A DNA stretch of 64,000 nt, from assembly GCF_051020975.1 (NCBI RefSeq), contig NW_027478160.1, forward strand, positions 3,370,001-3,434,000. The letters run 5' to 3'. The notes beneath the pieces were generated by a model. It was not told where the DNA came from, did not search any database, and saw only the letters and a program-made list of their open reading frames with translations. Within the stretch, counting starts at the first letter, position 1; each line of letters begins with the position of its first letter. Position numbers and translations under genes: made by a program. Of this stretch, positions 23,982-37,000 are shown one piece after another. Source of the stretch: Osmia lignaria lignaria. Its lineage: Eukaryota; Arthropoda; Insecta; Hymenoptera; Megachilidae.

Positions 23982-24915
23982 TCAGGCCCCTTCCCTTGAG
24001 ATAAATCTGCAAATATCTCGGAAACGAAGCGAGCTATGGCAAAATGTTAAGAGACCTTATTTGTAGAGAATTAAGTTTCCTACTTTTTATGTTCTATGGT
24101 ATTTTTTGATCAGATGCGTAGTTCTCGAGATATATCAAGATATTTAAAAGTTCCGAAGCCGCACCAACATAATAGAGATACAGAAACACCGTGGCCCCTT
24201 TCTTTGAGATAACTCTGCACTATTGCGAGCTGCAAATGCCACTTCCAGCTTAGCTGTGCAGAAGAAGAACAACAAGAAGAAGAAATATCTCGAAATATGT
24301 CCGTCAGGCCCCTTCCCTTGAGATATATCTGCAAATATCTCGGAAACGAAGCGAGCTATGGCAAAATGTTAAGAGACCTTTTTTGTAGAGAATTATGTTT
24401 CCTACAATTTATGTTCTATGATATTTTTTGATCAGATGCGTAGTTTTCGAGATATATCGAGATATTTAAAAGATCCGAAGCCGCACCAACATAATAGAGA
24501 TACAGAAACACCGTGGCCCCTTTCTTTGATATAACTCTGCACTAGTGCGAGCCGCAAATGCCGCTTCCAGCTTAGCTGTGCAGAAGAAGAACAACAAGAA
24601 GAAGAAATATCTCGAAATATGTCCGTCAGGCCCCTTCCCTCGAGATAAATCTGCAAATATCTCGGAAACGAAGCGAGCTATGGCAAAATGTTAAGAGACC
24701 TTTTTTGTAGAGAATTAAGTTTCCTACTTTCTATGTTCTATGATATTTTTTGATCGGATGCGTAGTTCTCGAGATATATCAAGATATTTAAAAGTTCCGA
24801 AGCCGCACCAACATAATAGAGATACAGAAACACCGTGGCCCCTTTCTTTGAGATAACTCTGCACTATTGCGAGCTGCAAATGCCACTTCCAGCTTAGCTG
24901 TGCAGAAGAAGAACA
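23830..24915. repeat. Copy 1 of a 7-monomer-offset duplication (partner 26,084-27,169)
   Basis: Offset 2,254 bp (7 x 322). Shared variants are GACCTTATTTG (about 24,054 and 26,308), TTAAAAGATCCG, CTTTGATATAACTC, CACTAGTGCGAGCCGCAAATGCCGC and TTTGATCGGATGCG (about 24,754 and 27,008). Mismatches include TATGGTATT against TATGCTATT and GAAGCCGC against GAAGTCGC. The right edge is where CAACAAGAAG becomes CAACAAAAAG. Confidence 0.75.
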
Positions 24916-27539
24916 ACAAGAAGAAGAAATATCTCGAAATATGTCCGTCAGGCCCCTTCCCTTGAGATAAATCTGCAAATATCTCGGAAACGAAGCGAGC
25001 TATGGCAAAATGTTAAGAGACCTTATTTGTAGAGAATTAAGTTTCCTACTTTTTATGTTCTATGGTATTTTTTGATCAGATGCGTAGTTCTCGAGATATA
25101 TCAAGATATTTAAAAGTTCCGAAGCCGCACCAACATAATAGAGATACAGAAACACCGTGGCCCCTTTCTTTGAGATAACTCTGCACTATTGCGAGCTGCA
25201 AATGCCACTTCCAGCTTAGCTGTGCAGAAGAAGAACAACAAGAAGAAGAAATATCTCGAAATATGTCCGTCAGGCCCCTTCCCTTGAGATATATCTGCAA
25301 ATATCTCGGAAACGAAGCGAGCTATGGCAAAATGTTAAGAGACCTTTTTTGTCGAGAATTATGTTTCCCGCAATTTATGTTCTATGATATTTTTTGATCA
25401 GAAGCGTAGTTTTCGAGATATATCGAGATATTTAAAAGTTCCGAAGCCGCACCAACATAATAGAGATACAGAAACACCGTGGCCCCTTTCTTTGAGATAA
25501 CTCTGCACTATTGCGAGCTGCAAATGCCACTTCCAGCTTAGCTGTGCAGAAGAAGAACAACAAGAAGAAGAAATATCTCGAAATATGTCCGTCAGACCCC
25601 TTCCCTCGAGATAAATCTGCAAATATCTCGGAAACGAAGAGAGCTATGGCAAAATGTTAAGAGACCTTTTTTGTAGAGAATTAAGTTTCCTACTTTTCAT
25701 GTTCTATGATATTCTTTGATCAGATGCGTAGTTCTCGAGATATATCAAGATATTTAAAAGTTCCGAAGCCGCACCAACATAATAGAGATACAGAAACACC
25801 GTGGCCCCTTTCTTTGAGATAACTCTGCACTATTGCGCGCTGCAAATGCCACTTCCAGCTTAGCTGTGCAGAAGAAGAACAACAAGAAGAAGAAATATCT
25901 CGAAATATGTCCGTCAGGCCCCTTCCCTTGAGATAAATCTGCAAATATCTCGGAAACGAAGCGAGCTACCGCAAAATGTTAAGAGACCTTTTTTGTAGAA
26001 AATTAGGATTCCTACTTTTTATGTTCTCTGATATTTTTTGAACAGATGCGTAGTTCTCGAGATATATCAAGATATTTAAAAGTTCCGAAGCCGCACCAAC
26101 ATAATAGAGATACAGAAACACCGTGGCCCCTTTCTTTGAGATAACTCTGCACTATTGCGAGCTGCAAATGCCACTTCCAGCTTAGCTGTGCAGAAGAAGA
26201 ACAACAAGAAGAAGAAATATCTCGAAATATGTCCGTCAGGCCCCTTCCCTTGAGATAAATCTGCAAATATCTCGGAAACGAAGCGAGCTATGGCAAAATG
26301 TTAAGAGACCTTATTTGTAGAGAATTAAGTTTCCTACTTTTTATGTTCTATGCTATTTTTTGATCAGATGCGTAGTTCTCGAGATATATCAAGATATTTA
26401 AAAGTTCCGAAGCCGCACCAACATAATAGAGATACAGAAACACCGTGGCCCCTTTCTTTGAGATAACTCTGCACTATTGCGAGCTGCAAATGCCACTTCC
26501 AGCTTAGCTGTGCAGAAGAAGAACAACAAGAAGAAGAAATATCTCGAAATATGTCCGTCAGGCCCCTTCCCTTGAGATATATCTGCAAATATCTCGGAAA
26601 CGAAGCGAGCTATGGCAAAATGTTAAGAGACCTTTTTTGTAGAGAATTATGTTTCCTACAATTTATGTTCTATGATATTTTTTGATCAGATGCGTAGTTT
26701 TCGAGATATATCGAGATATTTAAAAGATCCGAAGTCGCACCAACATAATAGAGATACAGAAACACCGTGGCCCCTTTCTTTGATATAACTCTGCACTAGT
26801 GCGAGCCGCAAATGCCGCTTCCAGCTTAGCTGTGCAGAAGAAGAACAACAAGAAGAAGAAATATCTCGAAATATGTCCGTCAGGCCCCTTCCCTCGAGAT
26901 AAATCTGCAAATATCTCGGAAACGAAGCGAGCTATGGCAAAATGCTAAGAGACCTTTTTTGTAGAGAATTAAGTTTCCTACTTTCTATGTTCTATGATAT
27001 TTTTTGATCGGATGCGTAGTTCTCGAGATATATCAAGATATTTAAAAGTTCCGAAGCCGCACCAACATAATAGAGATACAGAAACACCGTGGCCCCTTTC
27101 TTTGAGATAACTCTGCACTATTGCGAGCTGCAAATGCCACTTCCAGCTTAGCTGTGCAGAAGAAGAACAACAAAAAGAAGAAATATCTCGAAATATGTCC
27201 GTCAGGCCCCTTCCCTTGAGATAAATCTGCAAATACCTCGGAAACGAAGCGAGCTACCGCAAAATGTTAAGAGACCTTTTTTGTAGAGAATTAAGTTTCC
27301 TACTTTTTATGTTCTATGGTATTTTTTGATCAGATGCGTAGTTCTCGAGATATATCAAGATATTTAAAAGATCCGAAGCCGCACCAACATAATAGAGATA
27401 CAGAAACACCGTGGCCCCTTTCTTTGATATAACTCTGCACTAGTGCGAGCCGCAAATGCCGCTTCCAGCTTAGCTGTGCAGAAGAAGAACAACAAGAAGA
27501 AAAAATATCTCGAAATATGTCCGTCAGGCCCCTTCCCTC

Positions 27540-28901
27540 GAGATAAATCTGCAAATATCTCGGAAACGAAGCGAGCTATGGCAAAATGTTAAGAGACCTT
27601 TTTTGTAGAGAATTAAGTTTCCTACTTTCTATGTTCTATGATATTTTTTGATCGGATGCGTAGTTCTCGAGATATATCAAGATATTTAAAAGTTCCGAAG
27701 CCGCACCAACATAATAGAGATACAGAAACACCGTGGCCCCTTTCTTTGAGATAACTCTGCACTATTGCGAGCTGCAAATGCCACTTCCAGCTTAGCTGTG
27801 CAGAAGAAGAACAACAAAAAGAAGAAATATCTCGAAATATGTCCGTCAGGCCCCTTCCCTTGAGATAAATCTGCAAATATCTCGGAAACGAAGCGAGCTA
27901 CCGCAAAATGTTAAGAGACCTTTTTTGTAGAAAATTAGGATTCCTACTTTTTATGTTCTATGATATTTTTTGATCAGAAGCGTGGTTTTCGAGATATATC
28001 GAGATATTTAAAAGTTCCGAAGCCGCACCAACATAATAGAGATACAGAAACACCGTGGCCCCTTTCTTTGAGATAACTCTGCACTATTGCGAGCTGCAAA
28101 TGCCACTTCCAGCTTACCTGTGCAGAAGAAGAACAACAAGAAGAAGAAATATCTCGAAATATGTCCGTCAGGCCCCTTCCCTTGAGATAAATCTGCAAAT
28201 ATCTCGGAAACGAAGCGAGCTATGGCAAAATGTTAAGAGACCTTTTTTGTAGAGAATTAAGTTTCCTACTTTCTATGTTCTATGATATTTTTTGATCGGA
28301 TGCGTAGTTCTCGAGATATATCAAGATATTTAAAAGTTCCGAAGCCGCACCAACATAATAGAGATACAGAAACACCGTGGCCCCTTTCTTTGAGATAACT
28401 CTGCACTATTGCGAGCTGCAAATGCCACTTCCAGCTTAGCTGTGCAGAAGAAGAACAACAAAAAGAAGAAATATCTCGAAATATGTCCGTCAGGCCCCTT
28501 CCCTTGAGATAAATCTGCAAATATCGCGGAAACGAAGCGAGCTACCGCAAAATGTTAAGAGACCTTTTTTGTAGAAAATTAGGATTCCTACTTTTTATGT
28601 TCTATGATATTTTTTGATCAGAAGCGTGGTTTTCGAGATATATCGAGATATTTAAAAGTTCCGAAGCCGCACCAACATAATAGAGATACAGAAACACCGT
28701 GGCCCCTTTCTTTGAGATAACTCTGCACTATTGCGAGCTGCAAATGCCACTTCCAGCTTACCTGTGCAGAAGAAGAACAACAAGAAGAAGAAATATCTCG
28801 AAATATGTCCGTCAGGCCCCTTCCCTTGAGATAAATCTGCAAATATCTCGGAAACGAAGCGAGCTATGGCAAAATGTTAAGAGACCTTTTTTGTAGAGAA
28901 T
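27540..28901. repeat. Tandem dimer, 644 bp x about 2.1
   Basis: One monomer of the pair has TTTGATCGGATGCG, CAACAAAAAGAAG and GAGCTACCGCAAAATG. The other has GAAGCGTGGTTTTCG and the splice-like CAGCTTACCTGTG in place of CAGCTTAGCTGTG. Matching runs from 27,540 (CCCTCGAG against CCCTTGAG sets the edge) to about 28,901, where AATTAAG is replaced by AATTATG. One private change, ATATCGCGG, occurs at about 28,525. A related partial pair precedes it at 26,978-27,540. Confidence 0.82.
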
Positions 28902-30549
28902 TATGTTTCCTACAATTTACGTTCTTTGATATTTTTTGATCAGAAGCGTAGTTTTCGAGATATATCGAGATATTTAAAAGTTCCGAAGCCGCACCAACAT
29001 AATAGAGATACAGAAACACCGTGGCCCCTTTCTTTGAGATAACTCTGCACTATTGCGACCTGCAAATGCCACTTCCAGCTTAGCTGTGCAGAAGAGGAAC
29101 AACAAGAAGAAGAAATATCTCGGAATATGTCCGTCAGGCCCCTTCCCTTGAGATAACTCTGCAACTATCTCGGAAACCAAGCGAGCTATGGCAAAATGTT
29201 AAGAGACCTTATTTGTAGAGAATTAAGTTTCCTACTTTTTATGTTCTACGATATTTTTTGATCAGATGCGTAGTTCTCGAGATATATCAAGATATTTAAA
29301 AGTTCCGAAGCCGCACCAACATAATAGAGATACAGAAACACCGTGGCCCCTTTCTTTGAGATAACTCTGCACTACTGCGAGCTGCAAATGCCACTTCCAG
29401 CTTAGCTGTGCAGAAGAAGAACAACAAGAAGAAGAAATATCTCGAAATATGTCCCTCAGGCCCCTTCCCTTGGGATAAATCTGCAAATATCTCGGAAACG
29501 AAGCGAGCTATGGCAAAATGTTAAGAGACCTTTTTTGTAGAGAATTAAGTTTCCTACTTTTTATGTTCTATGATATTTTTTGATCAGATGCGTAGTTCTC
29601 GAGATATATCCAGATATTTAAAAGTTCCGAAGCGGCACCAACATAATAGAGATACAGAAACACCGTGGCCCCTTTCTTTGAGATAACTCTGCACTATTGC
29701 GCGCTGCAAATGCCACTTCCAGCTTAGCTGTGCAGAAGAAGAACAACAAGAAGAAGAAATATCTCGAAATATGTCCGTCAGGCCCCTTACCTTGAGATAA
29801 ATCTGCAAATATCTCGGAAACGAAGCGAGCTATGGCAAAATGTTAAGAGACCTTTTTTGTAGAGAATTAAGTTTCCTACTTTTTATGTTCTATGATATTT
29901 TTTGATCAGATGCGTAGTTCTCGAGATATATCAAGATATTTAAAAGCTCCGAAGCTGCACCAACATAATAGAGGTACAGAAACACCGTGGCCCCTTTCTT
30001 TGAGATAACTCTGCACTATTGCGAGCTGCAAATGCCACTTCCAGCTTAGCTGTGCAGAAGAAGAACAACAAGAATAAGAAATATTTCGAAATATGTCCGT
30101 CAGGCCCCTTCCCTTGAGATAAATCTGCAAATATCTCGGAAACTAAGCGAGCTACGGCTAAATGTTAAGAGACCTTATTTGTAGAGAATTAAGTTTCCTA
30201 CTTTTTATGTTCTATGCTATTTTTTGATCAGATGCGTAGTTCTCGAGATATATCAAGATATTTAAAAGTTCCGAAGCCGCACCAACATAATAGAGATACA
30301 GAAACACCGTGGCCCCTTTCTTTGAGATAACTCTGCACTATTGCGAGCTGCAAATGCCACTTCCAGCTTAGCTGTGCAGAAGAAGAACAACAAGAACAAG
30401 AAATATCTCGAAATATGTCCGTCAGGCCCCTTCCCTTGAGATAAATCTGTAAATATCTCGGAAACGAAGCAAGCTATGGCAAAATGTTAAGAGACCTTTT
30501 TTGTAGAGAATTAAGTTTCCTACTTTTTATGTTCTATGATATTTTTCGA
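28902..30549. repeat. Transition monomers between two higher-order domains
   Basis: About five monomers with mixed variants join the 7-mer/dimer domain on the left to the 5-mer domain on the right. The one at 29,906 has AAGCTCCGAAGCTGCACC, GAGGTACAG and GAATAAGAAATATTTCG, which become repeat markers at 31,194 and 32,804. It therefore resembles the source of part of the 5-mer. Confidence 0.6.
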
Positions 30550-31193
30550 TCAGAGGCGTAGTTCTCGAGATATATCAAGATATTTAAAAGTTCCGAAGCC
30601 GCACCAACATAATAGAGATACAGAAACACCGTGGCCCCTCTCTTTGAGATAACTCTGCACGATTGCGAGCTGGAAATGCCACTTCCAGTTTAGCTGTGCA
30701 GAAGAAGAACAACAAGAAGAAGAAATATCTCGAAATATGTCCGTCAGGACCCTTCCCTTGAGATAAATCTGCAAATATCTCGGAAACGAAGCGAGCTATT
30801 GCAAAACGTTAAGAGACCTTTTTTGTAGAGAATTAAGTTTCCTACTTGTTATGTTCTATGATATTTTTCGATCAGAGGCGTAGTTCTCGAGATATATCAA
30901 GATATTTAAAAGTTCCGAAGCCGCACCAACATAATAGAGATACAGAAACACCGTGGCCCCTCTCTTTGAGATAACTCTGCACGATTGCGAGCTGGAAATG
31001 CCACTCCAAGTTTAGCTGTGCAGAAGAAGAACAACAAGAAGAAGAAATATCTCGAAATATGTCCGTCAGGACCCTTCCCTTGAGATAAATCTGCAAATAT
31101 CTCGGAAACGAAGCGAGCTATTGCAAAACGTTAAGAGACCTTTTTTGTAGAGAATTAAGTTTCCTACTTTTTATGTTCTATGATATTTTTTGA
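30550..31193. repeat. Single-monomer tandem duplication, 322 bp x 2
   Basis: Two adjacent monomers share GATATTTTTCGATCAGAGGCG, CCCCTCTCTTTG, CACGATTGCGAGCTGGAAATG, CAGGACCC and GCTATTGCAAAACG. They differ at CCACTTCCAG against CCACTCCAAG (about 31,013), and few other sites are visible. This is the shortest step of duplication seen and appears recent. Confidence 0.75.
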
Positions 31194-33879
31194 TCAGATG
31201 CGTAGTTCTCGAGATATATCAAGATATTTAAAAGCTCCGAAGCTGCACCAACATAATAGAGGTACAGAAACACCGTGGCCCCTTTCTTTGAGATAACTCT
31301 GCACTATTGCGAGCTGCAAATGCCACTTCCAGCTTAGCTGTGCAGAAGAAGAACAACAAGAATAAGAAATATTTCGAAATATGTCCGTCAGGCCCCTTCC
31401 CTTGAGATAAATCTGCAAATATCTCGGAAACGAAGCGAGCTACGGCAAAATGTTAAGCGACCTTTTTTGTAGAAAATTAGGTTTCCTACTTTTTATGTTC
31501 TATGATATTTTTTGATCAGATGCGTAGTTCTCGAGATATATCAAGATATTTAAAAGTTCCGAAGCCGCACCAACATAATACAGATACAGAAACACCGTGG
31601 CCCCTTTCTTTGAGATAACTCTGCACTATTGCGAGCTGCAAATGCCACTTCTAGCTTAGCTGTGCAGAAGAAGAACAACAAGAAGAAGAAATATCTGGAA
31701 ATATGTCCGTCAGGCCCTTTCCCTTGAGATAAATCTGCAAATATCTCGGAAACCAAGCGAGCTATGGCAAAATGTTAAGAGACCTTATTTGTAGAGAATT
31801 AAGTTTCCTACTTTTTATGTTCTACGATATTTTTTGATCAGATGCGTAGTTCTCGAGATATATCAAGATAGTTAAAAGTTCCGAAGCCGCACCAACATAA
31901 TAGAGATACAGAAACACCGTGGCCCCTTTCTTTGAGATAACTCTGCACTATTGCGCGCTGCAAATGCCACTTCCAGCTTAGCTGTGCAGAAGAAGAACAA
32001 CAAGAAGAAGAAATATCTCGAAATATGTCCGTCAGGCCCCTTCCCTTGAGATAAATCTGCAAATATCTCGGAAACGAAGCGAGCTATGGCAAAATGTTAA
32101 GAGACCTTTTTTGTAGAGAATTAAGTTTCCTACTTTTTATGTTCTATGATATTTTTTGATCAGATTCGTAGTTCTCGAGATATATCCAGATATTTAAAAG
32201 TTCCGAAGCGGCACCAACATAATAGAGATACAGACACACCGTGGCCCCTTTCTTTGAGATAACTCTGCACGATTGCGAGCTGGAAATGCCACTTCCAGTT
32301 TAGCTGTGCAGAAGAAGAACAACAAGAAGAAGAAATATCTCGAAATATGTCCGTCAGGACCCTTCCCTTGAGATAAATCTGCAAATATCTCGGAAACGAA
32401 GCGAGCTATTGCAAAACGTTAAGAGACCTTTTTTGTAGAGAATTAAGTTTCCTACTTGTTATGTTCTATGATATTTTTCGATCAGAGGCGTAGTTCTCGA
32501 GATATATCAAGATATTTAAAAGTTCCGAAGCCGCACCAACATAATAGAGATACAGAAACACCGTGGCCCCTCTCTTTGAGATAACTCTGCACGATTGCGA
32601 GCTGGAAATGCCACTCCAAGTTTAGCTGTGCAGAAGAAGAACAACAAGAAGAAGAAATATCTCGAAATATGTCCGTCAGGACCCTTCCCTTGAGATAAAT
32701 CTGCAAATATCTCGGAAACGAAGCGAGCTATTGCAAAACGTTAAGAGACCTTTTTTGTAGAGAATTAAGTTTCCTACTTTTTATGTTCTATGATATTTTT
32801 TGATCAGATGCGTAGTTCTCGAGATATATCAAGATATTTAAAAGCTCCGAAGCTGCACCAACATAATAGAGGTACAGAAACACCGTGGCCCCTTTCTTTG
32901 AGATAACTCTGCACTATTGCGAGCTGCAAATGCCACTTCCAGCTTAGCTGTGCAGAAGAAGAACAACAAGAATAAGAAATATTTCGAAATATGTCCGTCA
33001 GGCCCCTTCCCTTGAGATAAATCTGCAAATATCTCGGAAACGAAGCGAGCTACGGCAAAATGTTAAGCGACCTTTTTTGTAGAAAATTAGGTTTCCTACT
33101 TTTTATGTTCTATGATATTTTTTGATCAGATGCGTAGTTCTCGAGATATATCAAGATATTTAAAAGTTCCGAAGCCGCACCAACATAATACAGATACAGA
33201 AACACCGTGGCCCCTTTCTTTGAGATAACTCTGCACTATTGCGAGCTGCAAATGCCACTTCTAGCTTAGCTGTGCAGAAGAAGAACAACAAGAAGAAGAA
33301 ATATCTGGAAATATGTCCGTCAGGCCCTTTCCCTTGAGATAAATCTGCAAATATCTCGGAAACCAAGCGAGCTATGGCAAAATGTTAAGAGACCTTATTT
33401 GTAGAGAATTAAGTTTCCTACTTTTTATGTTCTACGATATTTTTTGATCAGATGCGTAGTTCTCGAGATATATCAAGATAGTTAAAAGTTCCGAAGCCGC
33501 ACCAACATAATAGAGATACAGAAACACCGTGGCCCCTTTCTTTGAGATAACTCTGCACTATTGCGCGCTGCAAATGCCACTTCCAGCTTAGCTGTGCAGA
33601 AGAAGAACAACAAGAAGAAGAAATATCTCGAAATATGTCCGTCAGGCCCCTTCCCTTGAGATAAATCTGCAAATATCTCGGAAACGAAGCGAGCTATGGC
33701 AAAATGTTAAGAGACCTTTTTTGTAGAGAATTAAGTTTCCTACTTTTTATGTTCTATGATATTTTTTGATCAGATTCGTAGTTCTCGAGATATATCCAGA
33801 TATTTAAAAGTTCCGAAGCGGCACCAACATAATAGAGATACAGACACACCGTGGCCCCTTTCTTTGAGATAACTCTGCA
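30641..33879. repeat. Tandem 5-monomer higher-order repeat, 1,610 bp x 2
   Basis: Copy one is 30,641-32,269 and copy two is 32,251-33,879. They agree at every private variant I checked: CTACTTGTTATG, CCACTCCAAG, AAGCTCCGAAGCTGCACC, GAGGTACAG, GAATAAGAAATATTTCG, TAATACAGATAC, CACTTCTAGC, ATATCTGGAAATATG, AGATAGTTAAAAG, CAGATTCGTAG, TATCCAGATA, GAAGCGGCACC and CAGACACACC. The left edge is at CCCCTC (30,640) against CCCCTT (32,250). The right edge is at CACGATT (about 32,270) against CACTATT (about 33,880). This is the cleanest duplication in the window and likely among the youngest. Confidence 0.92.
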
Positions 33880-34090
33880 CTATTGCGACCTGCAAATGCC
33901 ACTTCCAGCTTAGCTGTGCAGAAGAGGAACAACAAGAAGAAGAAATATCTCGGAATATGTCGTCAGGCCCCTTCCCTTGAGCTAAATCTGCAAATATCTC
34001 GGAAACGATGCCAGCTATGGGAAAATGTTAAGATACCTTTTTTGTAGAGAATTAAGTTTCCTACTTTTTATGTTCTATGATATTTTTTGA
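33770..34090. repeat. 321-bp monomer with 1-bp deletion, founder-like copy
   Basis: ATGTCCGTCAGG is shortened to ATGTCGTCAGG at about 33,958-33,968, shifting the array phase by one base. The same monomer carries CTTGAGCTAAATC, CGATGCCAGCTATGGGAAAATG and AAGATACC. This linked set recurs with the deletion in three of the other four 321-bp monomers, so the deletion is a single event copied by later duplications. Confidence 0.93.
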
Positions 34091-37000
34091 TCAGATGCGT
34101 AGTTTTCGAGATATATCGAGATATTTAAAAGTTCCGAAGCCGCACCAACATAATAGAGATACAGAAACATCGTGGCCCCTTTCTTTGGGATAACTCTGCA
34201 CTATTGCGAGTTGGAAATGCCACTTCCAGCTTAGCTGTGCAGAAGAGGAACAACAAGAAGAAGAAATATCTCGGAATATGTCCGTCAGGACCCTTCCCTT
34301 GAGATAAATCTGCAAATATCTCGGAAACGAAGCGAGCTACGGCAAAATGTTAAGCGACCTTTTTTGTAGAAAATTAGGTTTCCTACTTTTTATGTTCTAT
34401 GATATTTTTTGATCAGATGCGTAGTTCTCGAGATATATCAAGATATTTAAAAGTTCCGAAGCCGCACCAACATAATACAGATACAGAAACACCGTGGCCC
34501 CTTTCTTTGAGATAACTCTGCACTATTGCGAGCTGCAAATGCCACTTCTAGCTTAGCTGTGCAGAAGAAGAACAACAAGAAGAAGAAATATCTGGAAATA
34601 TGTCCGTCAGGCCCTTTCCCTTGAGATAAATCTGCAAATATCTCGGAAACCAAGCGAGCTATGGCAAAATGTTAAGAGACCTTATTTGTAGAGAATTAAG
34701 TTTCCTACTTTTTATGTTCTACGATATTTTTTGATCAGATGCGTAGTTCTCGAGATATATCAAGATATTTAAAAGTTCCGAAGCCGCACCAACATAATAG
34801 AGATACAGAAACACCGTGGCCCCTTTCTTTGAGATAACTCTGCACTATTGCGCGCTGCAAATGCCACTTCCAGCTTAGCTGTGCAGAAGAAGAACAACAA
34901 GAAGAAGAAATATCTCGAAATATGTCCGTCAGGCCCCTTCCCTTGAGATAAATCTGCAAATATCTCGGAAACGAAGCGAGCTATGGCAAAATGTTCAGAG
35001 ACCTTTTTTGTAGAGAATTAAGTTTCCTACTTTTTATGTTCTATGATATTTTTTGATCAGATGCGTAGTTCTCGAGATATATCAAGATATTTAAAAGTTC
35101 CGAAGCCGCACCAACATAATAGAGATACAGAAACACCGTGGCCCCTTTCTTTGAGATAACTCTGCACTACTGCGAGCTGCAAATGCCACTTCCAGCTTAG
35201 CTGTGCAGAAGAAGAACAACAAGAAGAAGAAATATCTCGAAATATGTCCGTCAGGCCCCTTCCCTTGAGATAAATCTGCAAATATCTCGGAAACGAAGCG
35301 AGCTATGGCAAAATGTTCAGAGACCTTTTTTGTAGAGAATTAAGTTTCCTACTTTTTATGTTCTATGATATTTTTTGATCAGATGCGTAGTTCTCGAGAT
35401 ATATCAAGATATTTAAAAGTTCCGAAGCCGCACCAACATAATAGAGATACAGAAACACCGTGGCCCCTTTCTTTGAGATAACTCTGCACTATTGCGAGCT
35501 GCAAATGCCACTTCCAGCTTAGCTGTGCAGAAGAAGAACAACAAAAAGAAGAAATATCTCGAAATATGTCCGTCAGGCCCCTTCCCTTGAGATAAATCTG
35601 CAAATATCTCGGAAACGAAGCGAGCTACCGCAAAATGTTAAGAGACCTTTTTTGTAGAAAATTAGGATTCCTACTTTTTATGTTCTATGATATTTTTTGA
35701 ACAGATGCGTAGTTCTCGAGATATATCAAGATATTTAAAAGTTCCGAAGCCGCACCAACATAATAGAGATACAGAAACACCGTGGCCCCTTTCTTTGAGA
35801 TAACTCTGCACTATTGCGAGCTGCAAATGCCACTTCCAGCTTAGCTGTGCAGAAGAAGAACAACAAGAATAAGAAATATTTCGAAATATGTCCGTCAGGC
35901 CCCTTCCCTTGAGATAAATCTGCAAATATCTCGGAAACTAAGCGAGCTACGGCTAAATGTTAAGAGACCTTTTTTGTAGAAAATTAGGTTTCCTACTTTT
36001 TATGTTCTATGATATTTTTTGATCAGATGCGTAGTTCTCGAGATATATCAAGATATTTAAAAGTTCCGAAGCCGCACCAACATAATAGAGATACAGACAC
36101 ACCGTGGCCCCTTTCTTTGAGATAACTCTGCACTATTGCGACCTGCAAATGCCACTTCCAGCTTAGCTGTGCAGAAGAGGAACAACAAGAAGAAGAAATA
36201 TCTCGGAATATGTCGTCAGGCCCCTTCCCTTGAGCTAAATCTGCAAATATCTCGGAAACGATGCCAGCTATGGGAAAATGTTAAGATACCTTTTTTGTAG
36301 AGAATTAAGTTTCCTACTTTTTATGTTCTATGATATTTTTTGATCAGATGCGTAGTTTTCGAGATATATCGAGATATTTAAAAGTTCCGAAGCCGCACCA
36401 ACATAATAGAGATACAGAAACATCGTGGCCCCTTTCTTTGGGATAACTCTGCACTATTGCGAGTTGGAAATGCCACTTCCAGCTTAGCTGTGCAGAAGAG
36501 GAACAACAAGAAGAAGAAATATCTCGGAATATGTCCGTCAGGACCCTTCCCTTGAGATAAATCTGCAAATATCTCGGAAACGAAGCGAGCTACGGCAAAA
36601 TGTTAAGCGACCTTTTTTGTAGAAAATTAGGTTTCCTACTTTTTATGTTCTATGATATTTTTTGATCAGATGCGTAGTTCTCGAGATATATCAAGATATT
36701 TAAAAGTTCCGAAGCCGCACCAACATAATACAGATACAGAAACACCGTGGCCCCTTTCTTTGAGATAACTCTGCACTATTGCGAGCTGCAAATGCCACTT
36801 CTAGCTTAGCTGTGCAGAAGAAGAACAACAAGAAGAAGAAATATCTGGAAATATGTCCGTCAGGCCCTTTCCCTTGAGATAAATCTGCAAATATCTCGGA
36901 AACCAAGCGAGCTATGGCAAAATGTTAAGAGACCTTATTTGTAGAGAATTAAGTTTCCTACTTTTTATGTTCTACGATATTTTTTGATCAGATGCGTAGT

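Noticed and set aside
28111..28121. Splice donor created by CAGCTTACCTGTG (minus strand CACAGGTAAGCTG)
   Set aside because: The minus-strand CAG-GTAAG is a good donor match, but it occurs only in two duplicated monomers, has no exon context, and arises from one substitution.
28055..28896. Plus-strand 65-codon frames beginning in CCGTGGCCCC (also at 363-560)
   Set aside because: They start at GTG and arise from single substitutions that remove a stop in one or two monomers, such as CTTAGCTG to CTTACCTG.
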